A stretch of 64,000 bases of DNA, from the NCBI GenBank assembly GCA_022561385.1, contig JADFRG010000006.1, forward strand, positions 36,784 through 100,783, given 5' to 3'. The notes under the pieces were generated by a model that saw nothing but the letters and a program-made list of their open reading frames with translations, was not told where the DNA came from and did not search any database. A program made the translations under genes and the position numbers. Within the stretch, counting starts at the first letter, position 1. Each line of letters begins with the position of its first letter. The DNA comes from Chloroflexota bacterium (GTDB lineage: Bacteria > Chloroflexota > Anaerolineae > Anaerolineales > E44-bin32). Shown piece after piece: positions 7,821-17,600 of the stretch.

Positions 7821-9281
7821 CTAGCCTACAGCGCAGTCGGGAGAAGCTTCACCGCCGACCAAGCCCTGATCCCGCCATTTCTGGAAGATATCTTCGATCT
7901 GGGCATGCGCTTCACACACCGCCTCCGATGCGCTCAGCTCTCCCAGCGCGGCCTTGCCCATCATGGTTGGGATGATGCTGGCCCCGAAAATCTCACCGGT
8001 GGCCGGGTTGGCCGGGCCAGGGAAGCCGAGGTACACGGTCCAATTGATCGCCTCCGCCAGTAAAGCCAGCTTGTCCTGCGGCCGCGAGCCGAACGGATCT
8101 TTGTTCACCCAGTCTGTGAGCTGCGGAACGGTGCTCGGGAAGGCCGGGAAGTTGTACAGCTCGCTGTTAAAGACGATCTGACTGGAATTGGCGGTGAGGT
8201 GGAGCAAGAAGGCCTTGGCAGCCTCCAGTTCAGCCCCTTCCACGTAGTTAGGAATGACGTAGATCGACCACACGTGGGCCGACGCGGCCTGATCCCCGCG
8301 CGGTCCAATCAGTGCCGGTCCGAAGCCGATGTTGTCGGCCGCCGCCGGATCGATCTTCTGCAAACTGCGATAGGCCGAGATCGAGTTGAGAATGTAGGAG
8401 AGTTCTCCCGCGATCAACCCCTGATTGTTGGAGGCCGGGACCCAGGCAAACACTTCCTCGGTCATAGCGGCATCGTAAAGCTCGGCCATGAACTCGACCG
8501 CCTCGACCACCTCCGGCGTGTCGATCACCACGTTTTCATTCTCGTCCTGTATGGAACCGCCATAGGACCAAATCAGTGCTCGGCCGGCCATGCGCGAGTC
8601 GAGCTCGGGAGAGAGCCCTATGCCCAGCGGTATGCCGGTCTTATCCTTGATGGCCTTGCCGCCCTCCAGCAGGTCACGCCAGGTCGCAGGACCGGTTGGG
8701 TAGCCCGCATCTGCCCACAATTCGGAGTCGTAATCGCCAGGGTCGGGTATCCAGGAATGGCAGAAGCCATACCACTTGTCTACAGCTGGCAAGTACGAGC
8801 TGTTGGCGCAGCTGGCAGCCTGCTCACCCCACAGCGCCTGAGCCTGCTCGTTCACATCCGTTAGATCATGAACTCCGTTTACAAAAGCGGAGGGCGCGAA
8901 GAGTACTTCAACCAGGGTCGGCCCCTCGCCGGCGTCGATCGACGCCGTCAGGGTGGCGGTCGTGTCGGGAATGCCCACATGATCTACGCTGACCTCAACT
9001 CCATTGGCGTCACCCCAGGCCTCGAGGAAGGGATCGAACCATATGTCGTACTGCGGGACGAAGTGGCTCCACTGCACGATGTGGATGGAGGTGCCCTCAG
9101 GGAATTCCGGGACCTGCACCTCGATCGGCACTTCTACTTCTACCGGAACCTCGACTTCGACTGAAACCTCGCGCGTGACTTCGACTTCCCGGATCTCGGG
9201 CTCGGCAGGCTGGCAGGCGCCCAGCAGCAAAGCCATAAGGGCCAGTGAACCTAGTGGGTACCAAAGATTGCGTTTCGACAT
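7821..9281 (-). CDS. Extracellular sugar-binding lipoprotein of ABC transporter
   Basis: 486-residue solute-binding protein of the family-1 (MalE/UgpB) kind. The signal peptide ends in the lipobox LLGAC near residue 23, followed by a low-complexity linker of V, E and P repeats at residues 31-58 that should tether the binding domain to the membrane. It is the first gene of the operon and is separated from the ATPase by a stable stem-loop. The ligand is unknown. Confidence 0.9.
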   Translation of the reverse strand: MSKRNLWYPLGSLALMALLLGACQPAEPEIREVEVTREVSVEVEVPVEVEVPIEVQVPEFPEGTSIHIVQWSHFVPQYDIWFDPFLEAWGDANGVEVSVDHVGIPDTTATLTASIDAGEGPTLVEVLFAPSAFVNGVHDLTDVNEQAQALWGEQAASCANSSYLPAVDKWYGFCHSWIPDPGDYDSELWADAGYPTGPATWRDLLEGGKAIKDKTGIPLGIGLSPELDSRMAGRALIWSYGGSIQDENENVVIDTPEVVEAVEFMAELYDAAMTEEVFAWVPASNNQGLIAGELSYILNSISAYRSLQKIDPAAADNIGFGPALIGPRGDQAASAHVWSIYVIPNYVEGAELEAAKAFLLHLTANSSQIVFNSELYNFPAFPSTVPQLTDWVNKDPFGSRPQDKLALLAEAINWTVYLGFPGPANPATGEIFGASIIPTMMGKAALGELSASEAVCEAHAQIEDIFQKWRDQGLVGGEASPDCAVG

Positions 9282-9334
9282 GTGTCTCCTCCTTATAGGT
9301 TGAGCCTAGACTGTCGGCAGCGAAGGGGAGATAC

Positions 9335-9363
9335 AGTCTAATCCAGGTATATATGGCCGTCAA
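9335..9363 (-). promoter_or_regulatory. Candidate sigma-70 promoter of the sugar ABC operon
   Basis: On the minus strand, TTGACG at 9363-9358 and TAGACT at 9340-9335 are 17 bases apart, about 55 bases upstream of the binding-protein ATG. Match and spacing are good but unproven. The rest of the roughly 215-base divergent spacer to 9498 shows only a short CTAGC-TTT-GCTAG palindrome. Confidence 0.5.
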
Positions 9364-9497
9364 TTGCAAGTGCTAGCTTTGCTAGTGCTGGCCTGATAAG
9401 TGAGAAGTCCGCGGCTGCGTTTGACGCCTCAATATCAAAGGCTGATAATCAGGAGATTGCCAATAGCCGAGACGTTCAACAACGGGAGGGACATGAC

Positions 9498-10286
9498 ATG
9501 GACCTGCAAGTGAAGGACCAAGTAGCCGTAGTCGCTGCGGCCTCGAAGGGCCTGGGCAAGGCGGCGGCGATGGCGTTGGCCGAAGAGGGCGCAAGAGTAG
9601 CGATCTGCGCCCGCAGTGATGCGCTGGATGAGACCGCAGAGCAGATTAGAGAGAAGACCGGAGCGGAAGTGCTCGCAGTCCGCGCGGATCTCAGGGAGCG
9701 CGATCAGGTCGATGCGTTCGTTAAACAAGCTCTGGACCAGTACGGCCAAATCGATATTCTGATCGTCAATTGCGGCGGACCGCCGCCCGGCAACTTCATG
9801 GATCTCACGATCGAGGACTGGGAAGCAGGTGTTCAGACCACGATTATGAGCGCGCTCTATTTGAGCTATGCTGTTATCCCGCATATGCTGGAGCGTGGCT
9901 CAGGAAGTATCGTATCCACTGTGTCGTACTCCGTGAAGCAGCCCCTGGCGCGGTTGATCACTTCCAACTCGCTGCGGCTGGCGGTCGTGGGGCTAATGAA
10001 GAGCCTGGCAAACGAACTAGGGCCGCAGGGCATCCGTGTCAACTCGATCAATCCGGCCTGGACCTGGACGGACCGGATTGAGCAGCTCATGTCCGATCGC
10101 GCCGAGGCGGCTGGAACTACGATTGAGGAGGAGTCCGCTAAGGCCGCCGCCAGTCTTCCACTTGGGCGCATGGGAACGCTGGACGAGTACGGGAAGACCA
10201 TCGCCTGGCTGGCTTCACCGGCGGCCAGCTTCGTTCACGGCCACGCGCTGATGTTCGATGGCGGCGGGGTTTCTGCCCCGCTGTAA
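9498..10286 (+). CDS. SDR-family oxidoreductase with non-canonical active site
   Basis: 262-residue short-chain dehydrogenase/reductase. The Rossmann motif is ASKGLGKAAA in place of TGxxxGIG, and NCGG stands for NNAG. The usual catalytic YxxxK is replaced: the aligned stretch reads LITSNSLRLAVVGLMKSLA, with no Tyr-x-x-x-Lys. This is a known variant subgroup often annotated as FabG-like, and its catalysis must differ from classical SDRs. ATG 9498 has GGGAGGG 7 bases upstream. It is transcribed alone, upstream of lipA. Confidence 0.88.
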   Translation: MDLQVKDQVAVVAAASKGLGKAAAMALAEEGARVAICARSDALDETAEQIREKTGAEVLAVRADLRERDQVDAFVKQALDQYGQIDILIVNCGGPPPGNFMDLTIEDWEAGVQTTIMSALYLSYAVIPHMLERGSGSIVSTVSYSVKQPLARLITSNSLRLAVVGLMKSLANELGPQGIRVNSINPAWTWTDRIEQLMSDRAEAAGTTIEEESAKAAASLPLGRMGTLDEYGKTIAWLASPAASFVHGHALMFDGGGVSAPL

Positions 10287-10314
10287 ACTTCTGCGTGCTG
10301 TGCACTTTAGCCCA

Positions 10315-10344
10315 CTGACCGCGCCACTCGCTCTGCGGTAGAAT
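10315..10344 (+). promoter_or_regulatory. Candidate promoter giving leaderless lipA mRNA
   Basis: TAGAAT (10339-10344) lies only 9 bases before the lipA ATG, with CTGACC (10315-10320) 18 bases further upstream. Transcription would begin within a few bases of the start codon, and no Shine-Dalgarno sequence is present. Both points fit a leaderless message. Confidence 0.45.
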
Positions 10345-10353
10345 CGCTTCTCA

Positions 10354-11277
10354 ATGATTCCTGAGGTCGAGATCCAGGAGCTCCCGAAACGTCCAGTCCG
10401 ACGACCGGAGTGGATCAAGGTGCGCGCCCCGGGCGGGCCAGGTTACGAACGTATATTCGAGACCATGCGCTCGAAGCGTTTGCATACCGTCTGCGAAGAA
10501 GCGCGTTGCCCCAACCTGGGGGAGTGCTGGGCATCGGGCACCGCTACGTTCCTTCTAATGGGGGATACTTGCACCCGCTCCTGCGGTTTCTGCGACATCA
10601 AGACCGGCCGCCCGGAAGTGCTGGACTGGCTGGAGCCGGAGCGAGTCGCAAGGGCCGTCCAGGAAATGGACCTGCATCACGCAGTGATCACCAGCGTCAA
10701 CCGGGACGAGCGCCCGGATGGCGGAGCGCCGATTTTCGCCATGGTCATCCGCAGAATCCGTCAGCTGCAGCCCGGCTGTTCGATCGAAGTTCTTATTCCC
10801 GATTTCAAGGGATCGCGAGCAGCGCTTGCGATCGTGATGGAAGCTCGGCCGGAGATCTTGAACCATAACGTCGAGACGGTTCGACGGCTGTTCAAGGTAG
10901 TCCAGCCGCAAGATCAATATAAGTGGGCGCAGGACACTCTGAGCAACGCCAAATCGCTCGATCCTGACGTGTTGACCAAGTCCGGCATCATGTTGGGGCT
11001 AGGCGAGACCATGCAGGAAGTTAAGCAAACCATGCGCGATTTGCGTGCCTGGCAGGTGGACATCTTGACTATCGGCCAGTATCTGCAGCCGACCCTCAAA
11101 CACTTGCCGATCGAACGCTACGTTCGACCCGAGGAATTTGAAGAACTCAAAGACTTTGGGATGGATATCGGCTTCCGGTGGGTCGAGAGCGGACCGCTGG
11201 TGCGCTCCTCCTACCACGCCGAACGACAGGTACGTGCACTTTCGGTGGTCCACCGGGAGCTGTACGGCTCCCCATAA
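10354..11277 (+). CDS. lipA: Lipoyl synthase
   Basis: Radical-SAM enzyme that inserts two sulfurs into protein-bound octanoate to form the lipoyl cofactor of 2-oxo acid dehydrogenases and the glycine cleavage system. The auxiliary cluster cysteines C47, C52 and C58 are in [12 protein letters not shown]. The radical-SAM cysteines C73, C77 and C80 are in CTRSCGFC. The conserved C-terminal RSSYHAE supplies the serine ligand. 307 residues is the normal length. No lipB or lplA lies next to it. The 225 bases after it, to 11502, show no gene. Confidence 0.97.
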   Translation: MIPEVEIQELPKRPVRRPEWIKVRAPGGPGYERIFETMRSKRLHTVCEEARCPNLGECWASGTATFLLMGDTCTRSCGFCDIKTGRPEVLDWLEPERVARAVQEMDLHHAVITSVNRDERPDGGAPIFAMVIRRIRQLQPGCSIEVLIPDFKGSRAALAIVMEARPEILNHNVETVRRLFKVVQPQDQYKWAQDTLSNAKSLDPDVLTKSGIMLGLGETMQEVKQTMRDLRAWQVDILTIGQYLQPTLKHLPIERYVRPEEFEELKDFGMDIGFRWVESGPLVRSSYHAERQVRALSVVHRELYGSP

Positions 11278-11502
11278 CCTCAATCCCTCGCACATCCTAA
11301 CAATCCCCGGGCGGGCCGCGCGTTTCCACCGAAACGCCATCGGTGTGTGCAAGCAAGTCTGGCGACGGGGCTCGGGCGAGGGCAGGATCACACTCGGAAA
11401 TCAGGATTGGATGGAGCTGGGTTCTGGCATCCGCGAATCAGGGCAGGGGGGGAACATTAAGCCAGTGGCTTGCAAAGACGGCCAGTCCCGGGCGCTGACG
11501 TG

Positions 11503-12108
11503 TTATCGTGGAGGCGGGACCCACCCAGAGAGCGCCGCGTGGCAGGCCTCGCAGGCCGCGCTGAGTTCCGAATTGATCACAAAGCCCTGATTCACGAGGG
11601 TGTCCAGTGCGTGCGGATTGTGGCAAAGAACGCAGCTTCCGCGTGCGTCCGGCTCGCGAGCGAGCCATTCCGCCGCATATTCGCGGAAATGATAATGGGA
11701 ACTGGTGACGCCCCCCTCCGTCCGGGCAAAAACCCCCAATGAACTCGGAGCATTGTGGCACTTAGTGCAGCCTACCTCTCCCACTGGATTAGTTGTGATG
11801 GCCGGCTGCGCGTAGTCGCCAGAGATATAGGCTGTCAGATCATACGCCCCCTGCCGCAAGGAGACCGAACGTCCAAAGAGGCCTTCCCCGCTGTGGCATT
11901 GGACGCAGCTTACGTTGGCGGGCGTGTGCGCGGAAGCCAGATCCGAAGGATCGGATAGGCTCCGCAGGACATACTCGACTTCCGGCTCGGTGTGACAGGC
12001 GGCGCAAAACGGATCGTACCCCTCAAGCGCCGCGGCGCTGCCAATCATCACCGCCGGCAGGAGCAGCAGGACCAACGCGAGGCCTAATATCAGACGTTTG
12101 AGTCTCAT
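11503..12108 (-). CDS. Pentaheme c-type cytochrome
   Basis: 201-residue exported or membrane-anchored cytochrome. An uncleaved or cleavable N-terminal hydrophobic segment (residues 5-27) is followed by five CxxCH sites: CAACH, CVQCH, CTKCH, CVLCH and CEACH. The spacing and single anchor resemble NapC/NirT or NrfH-like electron-transfer proteins, but the count of five hemes and the lack of adjacent reductase genes leave the partner unknown. It probably passes electrons between the quinone pool and an extracytoplasmic partner. Confidence 0.85.
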   Translation of the reverse strand: MRLKRLILGLALVLLLLPAVMIGSAAALEGYDPFCAACHTEPEVEYVLRSLSDPSDLASAHTPANVSCVQCHSGEGLFGRSVSLRQGAYDLTAYISGDYAQPAITTNPVGEVGCTKCHNAPSSLGVFARTEGGVTSSHYHFREYAAEWLAREPDARGSCVLCHNPHALDTLVNQGFVINSELSAACEACHAALSGWVPPPR

Positions 12109-12199
12109 CGCGTGTAAATGGTCGCGCTAAATGGTTTCGGAAATGTGACGGGTAAATTGTATTGACGATAAATCTGTAAGGAAGGGCGCGGCCAGCGGC

Positions 12200-14605
12200 T
12201 CAAACTTCGGTGATCGAGCCTAAGACAGCATTGATGAATAGATCCGTATTCGAGTTTGGCAGGCCGCGATCATTCATGCTCGCCTGGACCGAGAAAAAGC
12301 AGGCCACCAGGTCCAAAGCTGGATCGACCAGAAGAAACACACCCCCCGAGCCTCCATGGTCGTAGGAACCGGGAGAGGGCAGGAGTTCGTTCCAGGCTGG
12401 AGACTTTTTCGCCTCGTGGATACTCCAGCCGAACCCCCATCCGGCCTCGGGCCATGATTCATCCCCAAGGTCCGCCGGGATGCCCGGTATTTGATTGCGG
12501 GTCATGGCGTCGGTCGAAGCCGGGCTGAGAATTCGAGCGTCGCCGTAGGCACCCCGGTTCAAGAACATTTGGCCAAATATCGCCATGTCCATAGCGGTGC
12601 CGAAACCGCCTGCGCTCCCCGAGGGGGCTGCCGAGGTGAGGGCCGCTTCTAACAGGTCGTATGCTGGAGCAGTGGTCGGGCGCTCGACGACGCGGCTCCG
12701 CATCGGTTTGGTCGGGGCGATGACCGTATTCTGCAAGCCCAGCGGCTCGAAGATGTTTTCGTGGGCGAACTGAGGGAGTGACATCCCGGATACGCGCCGA
12801 ACAATTTCCCCGAGTAAATTAAAATTGGCGTCCGAATAGGTCATCACGGAGTTGGGTGCGCTGGACAGCGGGACCGAAATGGTGAGGCGAAGCAGCTGCT
12901 CGTAATCACCCATCAGCGCGGCAAAGGCCTCTAAGGGCGCGGTAGGATCAACCTTGATTCCGCTCTGCTCCGCTGTCTCGTAGAGCCGCTCGTCGGTCAG
13001 GCCGGAGGTGTGGGTGAGCAGGTTTCGCACGAGCACTTTTTCCTTATTCTCGCCCTCGAATTCCGATATGTAGTCCCGCACCGGACGGCTCAGGCCGAGC
13101 AGCCCCCTTTCGGCAAGCACCATGATCGCAGTGGCTGTGATGGGTTTGGTGATGGAGGCGAGCGGGAACAGGGCATCTACTGTTAGGTCGGAATCGCCCT
13201 CTCCCTCTCCAAATGCTTCGTGCAGGAACACGATCCCTTTGCGCGCAGCGAGGATCACTAACGCTGGATGGGTCCCTTCATCAACCCAACTACGCGCGGT
13301 CTGAATCAGGTTATCCACCCGTGCCGGGTCCGCGCCGGCCTCCTCCGGCGAGCCTGTCCGCAGGGGTTGCACCTGCACCTCTGAGACTTCTGCATCCCGG
13401 TTCGATCTTTCCTCCGCCACGACCTCGACTCCATCTGTCTGAGCCGCGCTGGTCACCATGTTCATGAATAGATCGCAGTGGTGCCGGGTGAAATCGATCT
13501 CATCGATATCTAGCGCAACCGAGAAATAGGCTCCAACAATCTTGTTCTCCGGGTCCACCCACATCTCGACGCCGCCGTATCCGCCATGGGAGAAGTAGTC
13601 CGGCGTTGGGAGCGCTTCCCCGTATACCCGACCTTTGAAAGGATGGCCTACACTCAATCCGAGCCCCCAACTGGCCTCCGGGAAAACGACATCCAGCATC
13701 TTCGCGCTGATGCCCGGGATTTGATTGCGTGTCATCGCAGCCACAGCGGCGGGACTCAGGATCCTCTGGTCCCCGTAGTTGCCCCCGTTCAGAAGCATCT
13801 GACCAAACCGCGCCACATCCTCTGCCGTCGAATACATCCCTCCGGAAGGGGAAGGATGTTCCATCCATTCCACATCGTGATAGATCGCCCCAGGCGCGTC
13901 GTCGGGCCGGCTGACAACTCGGTTCTGCTGATCCTCCGGAACGATCATGAAGCTGCTGTCCATCCCGAGCGGCTCGTAGATGCGCTCCCGGTAGAAATTA
14001 GCCAGCGATTGGCCGCTGATGCGTCTCACAATCTCCCCCGCTAGGTAAATGCCGAGGTCGCTGTAGCTCATCTGGCTACCGGGTTCGAACAGAAGCGCGC
14101 CGTTATAAGTCAACGCCAGGATGCGTGCGATGCGCAGGGTCTGCGTTTCGTCTGGCTTGGGAACATCGACCGACTTCAAGCCCTCCTTCAGGCTCTCGAG
14201 GACTTTCTCGAACTCATCATCACTCACTCCGCTCGTATGCGTCAGCAGGTGATGCACCATCACCTGTTCTTTGTCCTCGCCGACAAATTCCGGGAGGTAC
14301 TCTTGAACCGGCCGATTCAGGCCCAGCTTGCCTTCCTCCACCAGGATCATGACCGCGGTAGCGGTGAACGGCTTGGTGAGCGAGGCGAGCGGGAATAGAG
14401 CGTCAATCGTCAACGCTGGCGAGTCACCTTCGGGGGAGGAGACGCCAAAAGCTTCGTGAAAGAAGGTCACTCCACCCCGGGCGGCAAGCAGTACGATCGA
14501 GGGGTTCCGCCCATCCGTGACCCATGCCTCTGCCCGACGTCTGAGCAGCGAGGTTACCTCGGGCCGAACACCGGCCGCTTGTGCTGTGCCCGTTCTCAGT
14601 TCCAT
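12200..14605 (-). CDS. Tandem serine hydrolase with two beta-lactamase/esterase domains
   Basis: 801 residues formed by two similar copies of the class C beta-lactamase/DD-peptidase/EstB fold. Copy 1 (about residues 15-390) has SLTK and YSDLG; copy 2 (about 420-800) has SITK and YSDAN. These supply the catalytic Ser-x-x-Lys and the Tyr. No signal peptide is visible, so it is probably a cytoplasmic esterase or amidase. The ATG at 14605 follows the kinase stop by 2 bases with GGGAGAG upstream, so it belongs to one operon with the kinase. The internal repeat points to gene duplication and fusion. Confidence 0.85.
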   Translation of the reverse strand: MELRTGTAQAAGVRPEVTSLLRRRAEAWVTDGRNPSIVLLAARGGVTFFHEAFGVSSPEGDSPALTIDALFPLASLTKPFTATAVMILVEEGKLGLNRPVQEYLPEFVGEDKEQVMVHHLLTHTSGVSDDEFEKVLESLKEGLKSVDVPKPDETQTLRIARILALTYNGALLFEPGSQMSYSDLGIYLAGEIVRRISGQSLANFYRERIYEPLGMDSSFMIVPEDQQNRVVSRPDDAPGAIYHDVEWMEHPSPSGGMYSTAEDVARFGQMLLNGGNYGDQRILSPAAVAAMTRNQIPGISAKMLDVVFPEASWGLGLSVGHPFKGRVYGEALPTPDYFSHGGYGGVEMWVDPENKIVGAYFSVALDIDEIDFTRHHCDLFMNMVTSAAQTDGVEVVAEERSNRDAEVSEVQVQPLRTGSPEEAGADPARVDNLIQTARSWVDEGTHPALVILAARKGIVFLHEAFGEGEGDSDLTVDALFPLASITKPITATAIMVLAERGLLGLSRPVRDYISEFEGENKEKVLVRNLLTHTSGLTDERLYETAEQSGIKVDPTAPLEAFAALMGDYEQLLRLTISVPLSSAPNSVMTYSDANFNLLGEIVRRVSGMSLPQFAHENIFEPLGLQNTVIAPTKPMRSRVVERPTTAPAYDLLEAALTSAAPSGSAGGFGTAMDMAIFGQMFLNRGAYGDARILSPASTDAMTRNQIPGIPADLGDESWPEAGWGFGWSIHEAKKSPAWNELLPSPGSYDHGGSGGVFLLVDPALDLVACFFSVQASMNDRGLPNSNTDLFINAVLGSITEV

Positions 14606-14607
14606 GC

Positions 14608-17600
14608 CTACTCTCCCAACGCCATCAGAATACTCCTTACCGCCGCACTCCCAAGGAAGGTTTGCCGCAGCTGATCATCCGATACGCCGCTGGCCAACTC
14701 TCGGATGAGGCGCCCCGCCCGCTCTCGCTCCTCAAGCGCCGCGGCTCCCCTCCCCAGCTGCTCTAGGACCTCGGCCCGGGTGCCCGACAGGCGCCACACC
14801 ATGGGTCGATAGCCAATTTTCTCGGCCAGGGAAATCCCCTTGTCGGCGGCCCGAAGTGCCTCTTCGGCCTGCTTGCACAGCAATAAGACCCATGCCTTCA
14901 GCTCAAGTGCCATGCTCGCGTCCGGCCGTCGCCCGGTGGACTCTGCCATCACCAGCGCACGTTCCGCAAGCGAGAGCGCAAGTTCGAGCTTTCCCTCGGC
15001 TGCTGCGAGCCCGCCGAGCGCGACCATCGCCAGCGGCGTGTCCATGTTTTCTAAATAGCTCAGGCTCGGCTTCAGATCGAACTCGTCTTGAAGGCCGCCT
15101 TCAAGGACCACTCGCGTCATATACATGTGGAAGGAGTCCAACATCCAGGCTCGAGCAAGCTCTTCCATCGGCTGGCGCAAGCTCTGGAGCAGTTCTGCAG
15201 CTTGTCGGTAGGCCTGCAACTCGAAGTATATGATGACGCGTCCAAGCTTCATAAAGGTGTTGGCAAACGGATGAGATTCGTCGGACACCTCCTCCTCAAG
15301 GGAGGCGAAAGCTTCCTTGAAACGACCCAGCCTAGCCAAGGCGATGGCCCGGAGCGTAGGATATTGGACCGGCGGCACGCCGATTCGATGCGCAAGTTCG
15401 ACCCCCCGGTTGCAGTGCGCAACCGTTTGCTCAAACTCGCCGAGCTGCAGGGTTGAAAACATCATGCCGAACAGCAGGTAGTTGAGGCGAACAAGATCCC
15501 CTAGGTCTTCGAGCTGGAGGCGCAGGCGATCGCCCCGCCTCTGTCGCTCCAGCAGCGGGTCTGTGTAGAACATCGCCAATTCTGCCTCGAGCACCAGCAT
15601 CTCGTCCCCGGTTGATTCGCTGAGGCGAAGCGCCTGCTCGGCGTTGGCCCGCGCCTGGTCCTCAAAGTCGGACCAGAAATCCGTAAACCAGGTGGTTGGA
15701 ACCAGGGCCCGGATCATGCCGCGTGGATCGTCTAGCTGCTCGGCCAACTCATAAGCCTGTTCATAGAAATCCTTTGAAGCCCGCGCAGAGCCCGTTTCTG
15801 GGTGATCCAACGCGACGATGTAATTTCCGCGCGCCAGACCCAGGAGCGCTTCCAGCTCGCCATGCTGATCGTTGTGGGTCCGGGCTCGATTCAGCAGCGA
15901 CTCGAAATCCTGAACCGCCTCTTCCCCCTGGTACAAATTGACGAATGCCGCCGCTCTGGCCGCCAGCAGATCCGCATATAAAGTCTGCTCCTCATCTGAC
16001 AGCTCAAGCGCCTGATTGTAGAGGCCCAACGCCTCCGAATTTGCGTGTAGGCGGCGTGCGCGGTCGCCAGCCGATCTCAAATAGGAAATAGCCTGCTCAT
16101 AATCTCCCGCCACCAGATAATGTCTTGCCAATTGCACCGTGATCTCGTCCAGTTGGTCGCGGTACAGCTCTTCAAGTGTCTGGGCGACTTCTCTATGAAG
16201 AATTCGTCGTTCGCCTGAGCCGAGTTCGTTGTAGATGTAGCGTTGTATAAGCTGGTGGCTGAAGCGGTAGCGCGTCAGAATCTTAGCGCCGACGCGTGCC
16301 TCCCCCTGCTCACGTATGAGGTTGTGCCGCTTCTCAAGCTCCTGGGATAGCTGCCGCAACAGCGGTCGCTCTTGCATCTCTTGCACGCGGGCTACGACTT
16401 CCGCCGTAAAGGTTTCGCCTTCGACGCTTGCCACCGATAGTAGCTCGCGCAACTCGTTATCCAACCGTGTGATCCTCTCCCGGATTACTGCTTCCACCTT
16501 CTCGGGGAGCTGATCCCATTTGAGTGCGGGGCCCTCCACCCACCTTCCCTGTTCATCTCGAATCAGGTCTCCTCGCTCCTGCATGGAGCGCAAGAGTTCT
16601 ATGCTGAACAGAGGGTGACCGCCGGTGCGCTCATAGAGTGCGCTTCGAAAAAATTCACTGAGTTCGTTTGGCTCGGTGTCAAGTAATTCATCGAGAAAAT
16701 GCCGACTTTCCTCGCGCTCCTGTTCCTCCAATTCGAGCAGCACATTGCCAAGTGTCTGTCTGAATTCTCCTACAACCTTCTCAAGGGGGTGTCGCGCGCC
16801 GTCTCTGCCCAGGGCTACCTCTTCTTCACGATATGTTCCCAGGATCAGAATGCGGGCCGATTCGATTCTCCGCCCCAAATGAAACAGCAGGCTTATGGAG
16901 GCACCGTCCGCCCACTGCAGGTCATCCAGCAAGATCAGCAGCGGCACCTTTGCGGCCAGCGCACGGAGCACATTCGAGAACTGCTCGAAAAGTTGGGTCT
17001 GCTGGACCCCGCGCTCGCCTGAGAGATTCTTCTGAGAAAGAGCTCTGAGCTCGTTCACGCTACCTTCTGATGATCCCGCTGCGGCCGCCCGCTCCGTAAT
17101 CTCTCTCCCTCCCACGAAAACGTTCACAAGTTCGGGACCGTGCTCCACAATGGCTTCCACCGTGGACGGGGTCAACTCCCACAAAGCCCTGGCCTGTTCT
17201 GTGGAGAGCTGTCCTGAGGCCCACCTGGCCTCGACATTTCCCGTGAGCATGCCCAGCACATCCCGGAAGGGAAGGTAAGGATCGCCAAGGCCGCTGAAAG
17301 CGTTGGCGCTGCCGAAGGCCACCGCCAAATTGGGGTGTTGCTCTCGCGCGCGGCGGGCGAACGCACTGATCAGCGCGGTTTTACCCTGGCCCGGCCCCCC
17401 GGTGACAAAGGCCACCCTTCCGCGACCTTCCAACGCCGAATCGAGCTGGGCTCTGAGCCACTGGAGTTCCCGCGTGCGCCCAACGAAAGTCTCGATGACT
17501 CGATCCGGCTCCCCTTGAAGGAATGCCGGCAAATCAGTTCGGGGGGCTCTTTCGGGTGCCTCAAACGCGCGGAAAAGGTCCTGCGACAGTGCCTCGACAG

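Noticed and set aside
9107..9191. Short tandem DNA repeats in the sugar-binding protein gene
   Set aside because: They encode the V/E/P linker behind the lipoprotein cysteine and are explained by the protein.
13586..14044. Plus-strand frame of 152 codons
   Set aside because: Antisense to the first domain of the tandem serine hydrolase; no supporting signal.
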